From Candidatus Hydrogenedentota bacterium (lineage in GTDB: Bacteria > Hydrogenedentota > Hydrogenedentia > Hydrogenedentales > JAEUWI01): DNA of 40,443 nt. The position numbers and the translations under genes are program-made. How positions within the stretch are numbered: position 1 is the first letter of the stretch; each line of letters starts with the position of its first letter. This document shows positions 8,885 to 17,713 of this stretch, piece by piece. The notes under the pieces were generated by a model, which worked only from the letters and a program-made list of their open reading frames with translations, ran no database searches and had not been told where the DNA came from. The stretch is from the NCBI GenBank assembly GCA_016791475.1, contig JAEUWI010000064.1, forward strand, positions 1 to 40,443, read 5' to 3'.

Positions 8885-11800
8885 TTACGGGTTCGTCACC
8901 AGGGTAATGGGTACATTTTCCGGTACAAAGAACGCGTATTCACTATTGCTGATGCTGAACTCTACGAGTGCAGAGGCCGTGGAGCCCGGCGTCTGGCCCG
9001 TACGGTCCACCGTGAAGTGAATCGTCTCGGACTCGCCGGGAAGCAGGGTGCTGCGTGGCTCGGTGCCTTCCGCGGCACCGTAACGTATGTCTTCGAGGGG
9101 AAGCCAGGCCGGCAGTGAGGCCGGCGCCAGCGTCCAGTTGAAGCGATCCAGCGTGTCGTTGCGGATCGTCAAAGTGAATTCGGTCACATCGCCATCAACT
9201 TCAAAGGGACTTGGTATTACGAAAGCGCCGGGAACCTCGTCGTCCAGCGGGCTCGGATCGTTGAAGTCAGGGAAACTGTCGGCGTCCGTGTCAAAGGCGC
9301 CGGGCAGCTCGGGATCGAAGCCGGGAAGACCAGCAAGTAGCGTCACGTCCTGTGCGGGCGGCGCCAGATCGGTGAGTCCGAGTTCCACCGTGAGGAGACG
9401 CTCCGCGTTGGCGGGGCCGCCGGGGAAGAGGAAGTAATTCGTTCCCGAAGGCTGACGTTCCGACTGTGGCGAAACATAGATTTGATTGTCCATGCGCATC
9501 GCGACCTGAAGGGCCGGCTGGCGCGCGCCACCGCCGAAGGCGGCAACGTACTCGTCAAGATTCGTCAGGGTAATCTTGAGGAGGTTGCCGAAAGCGCCCA
9601 CGGGCAGGTAGTTCTCTTCGTCCGTGACGGCGCGGTAGCGACCGTCGCCGTCGCCGGTTATGAGGCGCCAGTCCGAGGTGCCTTCACCATCGTCCGCGAG
9701 GATTCCGTCGTCGGCGAGTTCGACGCTCATCTCGATGTCATCGAGAAGGGCGACAGCGGCGGGCGGGACGTCGCCCGGGGCTTCAAGATGGAAGCGGAAC
9801 GAGAAAGAGGTCGTATTGCGGGGGATATAGTCCGCGTACACGTAAACATCGGCACGGAAGCGCTCGTCGGGATCGATGGTGGTCAGGTCCTCCTGAATGC
9901 CGGCGGTCTTCAAAGTGACCTGGCCCACTCGGGGATCGCCGATAAGGAATACGCCGTCCCGTTCGAAGGCCCCCTCGATCACGCGATTGTCGGGGAGGGT
10001 GTGCCGCCCGGACAGGAGATAGGCAAAGGCTTCTTCTTTAGGCGTGATGTACGTGACCACGGCCTGATTGTTGAGCTCTTCCCAGATTGTGCCGGGTTCA
10101 TCCTGCACAAAGGTGGAGATACTGTTCGCGGTGGTGTCGGAAACGGCCGTGAACTGAACCCCGACCGTACCGTTGCCGTCGCCCGCGGTGACGTTGAGCG
10201 CGCCGCGAACCGTGGTGCCGGGGGCGATCCCGCCCGTGTTCAGTTCGACGGCGATCGTCTTGCTGGCATTGCCTTCAATTACCCCGCTGGTTTCGCTGAG
10301 GGCGCCGAGCCAGGGTGAATTGCCATCTTCGGACACGTCGAAGAAAATCGCCTGACCACTCAGATTGCGAATCGTGAAGCGGGCCTCGTCGCCCGTGGAG
10401 GACGACTGGGGCGACAATTCCATGTTGCTTCCGGTTCCCAGAACATCGCGGAGGTCCCGGACATCGCCGGCGTTGTACAGGAAACCGCCGGAGGACTGGG
10501 ATACTGTGATCAGGTCGGCAAGATTGACGGGGTCGCCATTTGGGCTGTAGGCCACGGGAAACAGGCGGGTGTGAGAGTCTTCCGCTTCGCTTTCCACTTC
10601 GCTGAGCGCCACGCCCGAAACATTGTCTTCGCCATCAGTGATGTAGACGATTGCCCGCACATCCGCATCGTCGAGCGGCAGCGTGTCCAGGGGATCTTCG
10701 GCAACCAGACTATCCATGGCGTTCACCAGGGCTTCGTTGATGTCGGAGGAGCCGAACTGGGCGGGCGTCAGGTTGAAGCGTTCCAGCGCCGACTTGAGTA
10801 GGGCCTTGTCGGAAGTGAATGGCTGGATAATTCGGTTTTCAGGGGAGCGATCACTGAAATACATGAGCTGAAGTTTGAAGTTGGGGGGGAGGTCGGCGAT
10901 GAATGCCGCCGCGGCTTCGCGCATCAGGGCAACCGCCTCGCCCTTCTCCAGGGGCTCTTCGCCGGTGGTGCCGGCGTTGTACATGCTGCTCGTGTAGTCC
11001 AGCATCAGCACCACGTTTCCGCGATAGTCATAGGTCAGAAACTGGCTTGTTTCATTCAGATCCAGCGGGACTTCGTCCTCGAAAATCGCATAGGAAAGAC
11101 GTGACCGCTCCTCGGTCGTCTGGAGGGGGACGATCTGGCCCAGATCGTTTCGATTGCTGAACACATAGCGCATGATGTTCGGGGGACGGCTGCGATTCAA
11201 AGCGCCCGTTACGGTCAGGGGCTGCTTCTCGACGCGGATGTCGATGGTGGCAACTTCCACCGTCGCCAGGCGATTGACAAAATTGCTGTCGAAGGCGCGG
11301 ACGGAGATCGTCCGTGTCTCAACATCCTCGACCAGCTTGCTGCGGTCGATGGTCACCGTAATCGGCACGCCGTCGGCCCACAATTGCTGATCAAGCAGGA
11401 AGAAGTCCTGATCCGCGCCATTGGTATCGCCCCGCGATGGCGCAATAGAGGCAATAAGGGGGCTGCTGGAGTCCTGATCGTCGTGGATGATGTCGAAGAA
11501 CAACTCGGAATTCACATTGCCGACGTTGACTACCCAGAACTGCTGTTGAATCGTTTCCTTGCCGAAATCCAGTAGCGTCTGTTCGACAACGGGCGGCTGC
11601 AGATTGACCGTATCCGGCGGAAAGGACAACGCGATATCGGGCACGGGCAACACATCGATCACCACGGGCACAACCTGAAACGAGTCCCCGGAGCGCACCG
11701 TGAGTTCGTAGCGGCCCTCGCCCACAACGGCTTTGGCGGGGTCGGTGATGCGGACCGAAACTTCGCTGGTCGCGCCGACTGCGGTGGTCCCAAGGATAGG

Positions 11801-12697
11801 TGTCGCGGCGAGAGGCGGCGGGGTATTGCGATCCAGGCGGTCCGCCAGGCTGATCGTCCAACTGATCGGGAGCGTGCTGTCGTTTTCGAGAGTCAGCGTG
11901 GATGTGGGCTGGCCATTCTCGGCCGCTGCCCCCTCGGCCTTCGAAACGCGAAGGATCGCGGGATTGACGATCAGCCCGCTGAGGGACGCCCCCACGTTAA
12001 AGCGTACCGTCGCGCGTCCGGAAGTGGAGGTGACGAGTACGCCAAAGCTTGTCTGGCCCGCCGGGAAAGTGAGGCTGACGGAGGCGCTGGCCAGCGCCTG
12101 ATTGGTGCCGTTGCCCGGGCTGACCGTGAAGGAATTGGGGAAGGGGATCGCGCTGTCCACATCGTCGGGGTCGGGGAGGTACTGGGTGCTCCAGCTCAGG
12201 GGAACATTGCCACTGTTGCTGATCGTGAAGCTGCCCGTCGTATCGGTCGAGGAGAGGGAAATCTGCAGCGGGGAGACGTTCAGGGCGGCTTCCACCGTCA
12301 GCGATACCGGTACGGTGGTGGTGCCCCCGTTGCTGGTGATCTGCACGCCTGTGTTGGTGATCAGGCCAGCGTCCAGTCCGTCGCGCGATGCCGTCAGAGT
12401 CACATTCTCCAAATCACTGCCGATCGCGCCTTCGGTGGTGCTGAGGCTCAGCCAGGGGATCTCCGCGGCAACCCACGGGGACTCGCTGTCTGCGCGGGTA
12501 ACTTCCTGTGCGGTCCAGGTGAGGGTTCCGCCACCCGTATTGGCCAGGGAAAGATTCCGCGTGGTCTGGCCGGCGCCAAAGTCCACCGCGGCAGGTGTCG
12601 CGCTTAACTGGGGAGCCAGAACTGGGGGGCATCCCGCGATCAAGGTTGCAGCCAGGACCAGCGCCAGCTTCCCAACACGCGATTTCCATTCAGCCAT
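8885..12697 (-). CDS. vWA lipoprotein with BACON-like repeats (paralogue)
   Basis: 1270 aa. Initiation at 12697 gives a lipoprotein signal ending in LIAGC and has GAGG eight bases upstream. There are about four N-terminal BACON-like repeats (first: LSATPAAVDFG), then a vWA domain (about 563-745). Its MIDAS reads D567-Y-T569-S-S571, so Thr replaces the first Ser of DxSxS; the later TDG is at D688. Another BACON-like unit follows (SPWLGALSETSG), then the module shared with the downstream paralogue (VGQVTLKTAGI, YADYIPRNTT), a calcium-loop-like DTDADSFPDFND and a final beta-sandwich. Both paralogues carry the same lead-in to the vWA domain (PLxLxETxQFL, DY), so they arose by duplication. It is the middle gene of the operon and probably works with both neighbours at the cell surface. 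Confidence 0.88.
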   Translation of the reverse strand: MAEWKSRVGKLALVLAATLIAGCPPVLAPQLSATPAAVDFGAGQTTRNLSLANTGGGTLTWTAQEVTRADSESPWVAAEIPWLSLSTTEGAIGSDLENVTLTASRDGLDAGLITNTGVQITSNGGTTTVPVSLTVEAALNVSPLQISLSSTDTTGSFTISNSGNVPLSWSTQYLPDPDDVDSAIPFPNSFTVSPGNGTNQALASASVSLTFPAGQTSFGVLVTSTSGRATVRFNVGASLSGLIVNPAILRVSKAEGAAAENGQPTSTLTLENDSTLPISWTISLADRLDRNTPPPLAATPILGTTAVGATSEVSVRITDPAKAVVGEGRYELTVRSGDSFQVVPVVIDVLPVPDIALSFPPDTVNLQPPVVEQTLLDFGKETIQQQFWVVNVGNVNSELFFDIIHDDQDSSSPLIASIAPSRGDTNGADQDFFLLDQQLWADGVPITVTIDRSKLVEDVETRTISVRAFDSNFVNRLATVEVATIDIRVEKQPLTVTGALNRSRPPNIMRYVFSNRNDLGQIVPLQTTEERSRLSYAIFEDEVPLDLNETSQFLTYDYRGNVVLMLDYTSSMYNAGTTGEEPLEKGEAVALMREAAAAFIADLPPNFKLQLMYFSDRSPENRIIQPFTSDKALLKSALERFNLTPAQFGSSDINEALVNAMDSLVAEDPLDTLPLDDADVRAIVYITDGEDNVSGVALSEVESEAEDSHTRLFPVAYSPNGDPVNLADLITVSQSSGGFLYNAGDVRDLRDVLGTGSNMELSPQSSSTGDEARFTIRNLSGQAIFFDVSEDGNSPWLGALSETSGVIEGNASKTIAVELNTGGIAPGTTVRGALNVTAGDGNGTVGVQFTAVSDTTANSISTFVQDEPGTIWEELNNQAVVTYITPKEEAFAYLLSGRHTLPDNRVIEGAFERDGVFLIGDPRVGQVTLKTAGIQEDLTTIDPDERFRADVYVYADYIPRNTTSFSFRFHLEAPGDVPPAAVALLDDIEMSVELADDGILADDGEGTSDWRLITGDGDGRYRAVTDEENYLPVGAFGNLLKITLTNLDEYVAAFGGGARQPALQVAMRMDNQIYVSPQSERQPSGTNYFLFPGGPANAERLLTVELGLTDLAPPAQDVTLLAGLPGFDPELPGAFDTDADSFPDFNDPSPLDDEVPGAFVIPSPFEVDGDVTEFTLTIRNDTLDRFNWTLAPASLPAWLPLEDIRYGAAEGTEPRSTLLPGESETIHFTVDRTGQTPGSTASALVEFSISNSEYAFFVPENVPITLVTNP

Positions 12698-12804
12698 AGT
12701 GCCTACCTCAATAACCCGTTTGTTCGTTCGCATCGTGGTTGGGATGCGGGCCGCGCCACCGTGCATGTCATGCCCAATCTGGAGACCGGCGCTCCTTGGA
12801 CTTC

Positions 12805-13416
12805 TTAAAGTTGGGATTCAGTATCTTCGAAGAGTACGTCCACCCCGAGGTTCAGCAGCGTCTGATAGTCGTCTTCCCAGTAATCGAGAATATTGCCGTC
12901 GCCGTCCTGGGTCGTAGCCGTGGGAAGAACGACCACGTCGCCGGCGCCGAGGCCGCCGTTGGTCGCGTTAGCCGAGAGGGGGGACCAATCGATAATTTCC
13001 ATCGCGGGACCGGAGAGGGTCAACTCTTCGAGAAGGAAGAGGCCGGAAAGGGCAGAGATCTGCCCCACGTTGTTGCCGCCGAGATCCAGCACCCGGAGGT
13101 TAACCAGGTTCTCCAGGGCGGTGATGGAGCGAACCTGATTGTCGCTCAGATCAAGCACCGTCAGGTTTCTGCAACCCTGTATTCCGTCCAGAGACTGAAT
13201 ATTGAGTGAGGCGGCGTTGATCTCGGTGACGTCCAGCAAGTCCCCTTGGGAGAGGAATCCCAGGGGCTTGCCCAGTTCCGCACGCACTGCGGATTCGAGC
13301 GCGCGATCCGCAAAAAATGCGGCGCCACCCTCCGCAACGGGGCAGCCGCTCAACGCGATACCCACGCCGACCAGGACACCAGGGAGCAGGAGCCTACGAA
13401 CAGTTTGATTCATCAT
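12805..13416 (-). CDS. Leucine-rich-repeat lipoprotein
   Basis: 203 aa. The tandem ATGs (13416/13413) follow AAAGGTGG by five or eight bases; I take the first. The signal peptide ends in the lipobox LSGC. The mature part has three to four SDS22/internalin-type repeats of about 22 residues (LTVLDLSDNQVRSITAL, then LRVLDLGGNNVGQISAL), preceded by a short helical cap (ALESAVRAELGK) typical of internalin-like proteins. The C-terminal residues about 140-203 lack repeats and contain DYWEDDYQTLLNLGVDVL. LRR lipoproteins generally bind other proteins. It is the first gene of the operon, 107 bases before the vWA lipoprotein gene, with its own strong promoter upstream. Confidence 0.85.
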   Translation of the reverse strand: MMNQTVRRLLLPGVLVGVGIALSGCPVAEGGAAFFADRALESAVRAELGKPLGFLSQGDLLDVTEINAASLNIQSLDGIQGCRNLTVLDLSDNQVRSITALENLVNLRVLDLGGNNVGQISALSGLFLLEELTLSGPAMEIIDWSPLSANATNGGLGAGDVVVLPTATTQDGDGNILDYWEDDYQTLLNLGVDVLFEDTESQL

Positions 13417-13517
13417 GGTTACCACCTTTTTATCGTGATCGCATTGCAGTGCAATAGGTTGCGGTGTCAAAGAACAGCGATGCGCCTCCCGTCGACGCCC
13501 ATCATCCAATACTTAAT

Positions 13518-13546
13518 ATTATGCGTGAACACGGAGGATCTGTCAA
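13518..13546 (-). promoter_or_regulatory. Near-consensus sigma-70 promoter of the lipoprotein operon
   Basis: On the minus strand, -35 TTGACA (13546-13541), 17-base spacer, -10 CATAAT (13523-13518). The leader to the LRR gene start is about 95 bases. I see no other gene start that this could serve. Confidence 0.75.
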
Positions 13547-13667
13547 CAATATTCCCGGCCATTCGCGCGTAAATCATTGACATGCCTCTGGGGATGTCGT
13601 AACGCCGCCGTTGTGGCCCATGCAGGCGCCAACGGGGGTCTGTCCTCGACGAATGTCGCAACAAATA

Positions 13668-13862
13668 CTAGACGGTGGTGTCGCTGCCTGAGTCATTGCC
13701 TTCCGGGATCAGGCACTTCTCACCGATGAACGATGTGATGGGGAGGGTGCCACCGATGATCGTGAGAAAGGAGTTCAGGGCCTGGGCGGTAAAGCAGAGG
13801 AAGTCCTGCAGTGCGTCAGCCTTCGCCGGCTGCGATTGGGTAATGCGGGTCAGGTGTTTCAC
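13668..13862 (-). CDS. 64-aa hypothetical protein (GTG start)
   Basis: 64 aa from GTG, with GGAGG eight bases upstream. The middle is hydrophobic (about 21-46: LCFTAQALNSFLTIIGGTLPI), with two cysteines (C23 and C50) and a polar Gly/Ser/Asp C-terminus. There is no classical signal peptide, though the hydrophobic stretch could insert in or lie along a membrane. I recognise no family. A TTGACA-17-TAAACT promoter sits about 80 bases upstream with a palindrome over its -10 box, so the small gene looks real and regulated. The next gene downstream, the LRR gene, has its own promoter, so this one is probably monocistronic. Confidence 0.5.
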   Translation of the reverse strand: MKHLTRITQSQPAKADALQDFLCFTAQALNSFLTIIGGTLPITSFIGEKCLIPEGNDSGSDTTV

Positions 13863-13936
13863 GAATCTGGCCTCCGTGTATCGAGTCGATGTGGTTAAAG
13901 ACTTTAGCGGGTATAAACCATAAAGCTAGCAGTTTT

Positions 13937-13949
13937 GTAAACAGTTTAC
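13937..13949. promoter_or_regulatory. 13-bp palindromic operator candidate
   Basis: GTAAACAGTTTAC is a perfect inverted repeat of GTAAAC around one central base. It fully overlaps the -10 box (13943-13948) of the promoter facing the 64-aa gene, which is where a repressor would block polymerase. The repressor is unknown. Confidence 0.5.
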
Positions 13950-13971
13950 TAGACTCCAGCAGCCTTGTCAA
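13943..13971 (-). promoter_or_regulatory. Near-consensus promoter of the 64-aa gene
   Basis: On the minus strand, -35 TTGACA (13971-13966), 17-base spacer, -10 TAAACT (13948-13943). The predicted transcript starts near 13936, leaving a leader of about 74 bases before the GTG. Confidence 0.65.
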
Positions 13972-13989
13972 GTAGTCTCGAGCGGGAAA

Positions 13990-14018
13990 AATGAAAAAAC
14001 CACCAGATATTGTGGTTT
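13990..14018 (-). terminator. Rho-independent terminator of the sigma-54 activator gene
   Basis: AAACCAC (13997-14003) pairs with GTGGTTT (14012-14018) across an 8-base loop. Read on the minus strand, the stem is followed by TTTCATTTTTCCC. It lies about 80 bases past the stop of the activator gene. Confidence 0.65.
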
Positions 14019-14094
14019 ATGGCGGTACGCTCACCCCGTTCGGAATACATTTCCTCTTTCCGAATGTTCCCGCCCCCTCGCGCGTCGGCTTTTG

Positions 14095-15645
14095 TCAGTT
14101 TCTGAACTGCTTTGTCTCAACCCCGTACTTCGCCACGCGCAACCCCATCAGCCGTTCCGTGATGCCGAGCTCCCGGGCCGCTTTGGCCTTGTTGCCCTTC
14201 GCGGTCTTGAGGGACTCGATGATCATTTCCCGCTCCACCCGCTCCATACACTCTTCCAGCGTTCCCTTCATCGGCGTGTTGGAGGCCTCCGCCGTCTGAA
14301 GTGTGGGGGGCAAGTGATGTCCGTGGACCACATCGTCATTGGTGAGCAGAACGGCTCGCTCGATACAGTTCTCCAGCTCGCGGACGTTGCCCGGCCAGTG
14401 GTAGCTCATGAGCATATCGATCGCCGGGGTCGAAATGCGCCGAACATATTTGTGATTGGCCTTGCTGTACTTTTCCACGAAGAAGTTGGCCAGTTCGAGG
14501 ATGTCGGTGCGCCGTTCCCGGAGCGGTGGAATGTGAATGGGGAACACATTGAGCCGGTAGTACAGATCCTGGCGGAAGCTTTTATCCACGATCATCACTT
14601 CCAGTTCCCGGTTGGTTGCCGCAATGACGCGCACATCCACCTTCAGGGTCTCCTGGCCACCGACCCGCTCAAACTCCCGCTCCTGAAGGATCCGGAGAAG
14701 GCGCACCTGGGTCTGGGGGGCCAGATCACCGATTTCATCCAGGAATATGGTCCCGCCGTGGGCCAGTTCGAAACGACCGCGGCGCATCTGGGTTGCGCCG
14801 GTGAAGGCGCCCTTCTCGTGACCAAAGAGTTCGCTTTCGATGACCGAATCGGGCAGGGCGGCGCAATTCACCCGAATAAAGGGCTTTGCGGCGCGCTGGC
14901 TGTTGTAGTGAATCGCGTGGGCCACCAATTCCTTGCCGACGCCGCTTTCCCCGCGAATCAGCACCGTGGCGTCGCTCTTGGCCACCTGGCCGATGAGATC
15001 GAATACATCCTGCATGGCGCCGGAGCGGCCGATGATGTTGGCGGGGCGGAAGCGCTCCTGAAGTTCATTCTGGAGGCGGGAGTTTTCTTCCAGGAGGCGC
15101 TTGCGCTCGTCCTGATGCTCCTGACGCAGCCGGACCGCCTGGGCGATCATGGAGGCGATGATAGTCATCAGGCGCACATCTTCATCGAGGGTTTCCGTGT
15201 CCGAAAAGAGGCGATCCGCGCTCAGCGCGCCGATCACCTGCGTCTCCATCTTGATGGGCACGCAAATATAGGCGATATCTTCCGGGCGGGCGTCTTCCCG
15301 TGAATTGGTGCGATTGAGGAACAGGGGCTCTTCGGAAATACGGGGCACCACGACGGGGCGGCCGGTTTGCACGGTTTTGCCGACAACGCCTTCGCCGGGC
15401 TTATAGCGCCCTCGTTCCAGTTCCTTGCCGGACAGTCCGTGGGCCGCCTCGATAAAGAGCTCGCCGTTCTCCCGGTTGACGAGGGTAATCGTTCCCCGGA
15501 GCATTCCCGTGTGCCTGGCAATCGATTTCAACACGGGTCCGAGCTCGTCGCGGAGGTCCATGCTGCGATCCAGGATCCGGCTGATATCGAAGAGCAGCGC
15601 CAGTTCGGAGATCTCATTTTTAACTTTGGGTGCACCGGTAGACAT
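14095..15645 (-). CDS. NifA-type sigma-54-dependent transcription activator
   Basis: 516 aa. The start at 15645 has AGGA seven bases upstream. Domain order: N-terminal GAF sensor (about 12-175), coiled linker (176-198), AAA+ domain (about 203-430) and Fis-type helix-turn-helix (about 465-510, [15 protein letters not shown]). The AAA+ part is complete: Walker A GESGVGKE (232-239), the sigma-54-contacting loop GAFTGA (279-284), Walker B GGTIFLDE (297-304) and the sensor [10 protein letters not shown] (417-426). The layout and GAF sequence are closest to NifA, but there are no nitrogen-fixation genes here and no NifA-type cysteine cluster after the AAA+ domain. Such proteins bind upstream of -24/-12 promoters and use ATP to open sigma-54 polymerase; the GAF ligand is unknown. 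It has its own promoter and terminator. Confidence 0.92.
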   Translation of the reverse strand: MSTGAPKVKNEISELALLFDISRILDRSMDLRDELGPVLKSIARHTGMLRGTITLVNRENGELFIEAAHGLSGKELERGRYKPGEGVVGKTVQTGRPVVVPRISEEPLFLNRTNSREDARPEDIAYICVPIKMETQVIGALSADRLFSDTETLDEDVRLMTIIASMIAQAVRLRQEHQDERKRLLEENSRLQNELQERFRPANIIGRSGAMQDVFDLIGQVAKSDATVLIRGESGVGKELVAHAIHYNSQRAAKPFIRVNCAALPDSVIESELFGHEKGAFTGATQMRRGRFELAHGGTIFLDEIGDLAPQTQVRLLRILQEREFERVGGQETLKVDVRVIAATNRELEVMIVDKSFRQDLYYRLNVFPIHIPPLRERRTDILELANFFVEKYSKANHKYVRRISTPAIDMLMSYHWPGNVRELENCIERAVLLTNDDVVHGHHLPPTLQTAEASNTPMKGTLEECMERVEREMIIESLKTAKGNKAKAARELGITERLMGLRVAKYGVETKQFRN

Positions 15646-15687
15646 CGTAAATTCCTGAAGAATAGGGCTGCCTTTAAAACTTACCAC

Positions 15688-15717
15688 ATTGTAGGAAATG
15701 AGGGGGCGAAAAGTCAA
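15688..15717 (-). promoter_or_regulatory. Sigma-70 promoter of the sigma-54 activator gene
   Basis: On the minus strand, -35 TTGACT (15717-15712), 18-base spacer, -10 TACAAT (15693-15688), 43 bases before the start codon. Confidence 0.6.
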
Positions 15718-15816
15718 ATTTACGCACCCCGAGAGCGCTATTTTCTACGTGCTTTGCGCAGCCCCGTCCTCACTCGTTCCAAATGGTATGGCCCCCCGAG
15801 GGCCTGTGGCCCGGGG

Positions 15817-17391
15817 TCAGTCCGCGCCGGACTTGGTTACCACCCGGTTTCCCCCTTCCGATTTACCCTGCATGACCATCGCCCGCACCCGCTCCAGCAG
15901 GGGCGCGGCCGCGCGGTCTTCACTTCCAATGGATACCAGCGCCGAGGTAATGGTAAGGCGCAAGGGGCGACCGTGGGTGGTGGTGATCTCGGTCCCGCTC
16001 AGCGCCTGATGGCAACGCTCCAGCCCGTTGCGCGCGGCATCGGGCAGCACCTGGGGCATGAGCACACAGAATTCATCCCCGCCCGAACGGGCGATGATAT
16101 CCTCACCCCGCAGTGTCTCCCGCAGCAATTTGCCCATGGAAATGAGGATGCGATCACCCTCGGCATGGCCAAACTCCTGGTTCAGCTCGGTAAAGTTGTC
16201 CAGATTGACGATTCCCAGACTTACCGGCGTCTTGTGGCGGGCGGCGAGGCAGAGCGCTTCGTCGAGGCGGGCCATAAAGCTTCGCCGATTGTGCAAGCCC
16301 GTCAGGGGGTCGTGCGTCGCCGCCAGAAACACGTGCTGTTCCGTCTGCTCGCGCCGGGAGATGTCCCGCGCCACGGCTTGTATAGCTGCGAGCGTCTGGT
16401 TGGCGTCATATACCGGAATCAGGGCGACGATAAGCATTTTTGGGGTGCCGTCCACGGCGCGGAACTCGGCTTCGACGGGGGTGGGGTGCTGTCCGGAGCG
16501 GCAGAGAATGATGGCGCGCCGCAGCACCGTATTGCCGGGGTGATCCGTGAGGAGCGTGAGAAAAGCCTGCTGGAAATGCACCGGCTTATAACCCAGGACG
16601 GTCGTGATGCCGGGGCTGACATAGCAGACCTCGCCGGTGATACTGAGTGTAAAGGAGAATTCCAGTTGCTGGCTGATTGCGCTGGTCAGCGGATTTCCCG
16701 ACCCGTCCATCCCGCTGTGCACCGGGCTCTGGAAAATGCTGAGCAATTCGCCGAGCATGTCCCGCACCAGGAGATTGAAGTCGTCCCGCACCCAAGGCAA
16801 GCCGGACGGGGGCAAGGGCTTTTCCGGAGTGGTCTCTGCGGGTGCGGGGGGCTTGGCCGCCACGCGCGCGGGACCGAGTCCGAAGGCGGCCAGGCCGTAG
16901 GACTTCGGCGCGGACGCCTTTTCGGCGTCGTCGGAAATCAATAGTCGTTTCGCCACCGTTTCAAAGTGCTCCGGCGTGCAGAGAATCGGCTTGAGTTTCA
17001 AGTCCGGACAGGCCGCCCTCGCCTGTTCCAGCGCGTCAAGATCCAGCGGATTCACCATCGCCACGGTGAGAATGGTCCCCAGGTTGTCGATGGCCAGGAG
17101 CTTGTACTTCAGGCAGAGTTCGTTGGGGAGCAGGCGGACAATCCGCGGGTCGATGCTGTAGTCCACCAGATTGATGTGGGGGATCTTGCACTGCTTCACG
17201 AGGAAGGAGATAAGTTCATCCTGGCTCAAGTAACCCAGCCGGACCAGCGCCTGGCCGAGGAAGCATTTCTGTCGGTCCTTCTCCGCGAGTCCCTCTTCGA
17301 GCTGCCCGCGGGTAATCAGTCCACCTTCCATCAACATGTCGCCCAGTCGCTTCCAGCGTGCGACGGCGCTATCTTCCACGGAATGACTCAC
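15817..17391 (-). CDS. MshEN-PAS-GGDEF diguanylate cyclase
   Basis: 524 aa from GTG; AAGGAGG lies nine bases upstream. The N-terminus (about 12-150) is an MshEN/T2SSE_N-type domain like that of type II secretion and pilus ATPases (LGDMLMEGGLITRGQLEEGL, then LGQALVRLGYLSQDEL), a module known in MshE to bind c-di-GMP. A Pro/Ala linker (about 175-200) and a PAS domain (about 240-350) follow, then a GGDEF domain (about 355-515). The active site is intact (GGDEF at 437-441), and the inhibitory site RxxD (R428-D431) is exactly five residues before it, so feedback-inhibited synthesis of c-di-GMP is expected. There is no membrane segment, so it is cytoplasmic. No secretion ATPase or pilus gene is adjacent. 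A weak GC-rich hairpin follows the stop. Confidence 0.9.
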   Translation of the reverse strand: MSHSVEDSAVARWKRLGDMLMEGGLITRGQLEEGLAEKDRQKCFLGQALVRLGYLSQDELISFLVKQCKIPHINLVDYSIDPRIVRLLPNELCLKYKLLAIDNLGTILTVAMVNPLDLDALEQARAACPDLKLKPILCTPEHFETVAKRLLISDDAEKASAPKSYGLAAFGLGPARVAAKPPAPAETTPEKPLPPSGLPWVRDDFNLLVRDMLGELLSIFQSPVHSGMDGSGNPLTSAISQQLEFSFTLSITGEVCYVSPGITTVLGYKPVHFQQAFLTLLTDHPGNTVLRRAIILCRSGQHPTPVEAEFRAVDGTPKMLIVALIPVYDANQTLAAIQAVARDISRREQTEQHVFLAATHDPLTGLHNRRSFMARLDEALCLAARHKTPVSLGIVNLDNFTELNQEFGHAEGDRILISMGKLLRETLRGEDIIARSGGDEFCVLMPQVLPDAARNGLERCHQALSGTEITTTHGRPLRLTITSALVSIGSEDRAAAPLLERVRAMVMQGKSEGGNRVVTKSGAD

Positions 17392-17650
17392 AGCTTTAAG
17401 CCTCCTTCTAACCCGGACCTCTCCCGGCGCTCGATGCCATAGGGACGCCCCAAGCATACTCCATGGGGCGGGCACATACAAACCGTATTTTCGGGTGAGG
17501 TCTTGAGCCGGCCATTTGTCGGTCTGAGAATGCTTGCCAGAGCCACCCCGGTCGGCCTGATACAATCGGACCGGTCTTCGACCCCGAAAGAAACACCAGG
17601 ATTCTTCAGCGTTACAAGGGCGCATCTCACATCCGCGCGGGGTGGACCGA
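17392..17650. other. Leader and promoter region of the GGDEF gene
   Basis: No gene is supportable in this stretch; the short ORFs here are extensions or shadows. On the minus strand, TTGTAT (17481-17476), 17 bases, TATGCT (17458-17453) is a plausible promoter for the GGDEF gene, with a leader of about 56 bases. Confidence 0.4.
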
Positions 17651-17688
17651 AAAAAGAAACGCACGGTACGCCATGGGGCGTTCCGTGC
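17651..17688 (-). terminator. Rho-independent terminator of the RDD gene
   Basis: GCACGG (17661-17666) and CCGTGC (17683-17688) enclose a second pairing, ACGCC/GGCGT, with one A-A mismatch and a 4-base loop. On the minus strand the stem is followed by GTTTCTTTTTT. It lies about 26 bases beyond the RDD gene stop. Confidence 0.8.
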
Positions 17689-17713
17689 ATTTCGAGCAAA
17701 TGCGGGGGGGGGG

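Noticed and set aside
14092-15303. 403-codon plus-strand ORF opposite the sigma-54 activator
   Set aside because: Shadow of a gene with intact Walker, GAFTGA and HTH motifs.
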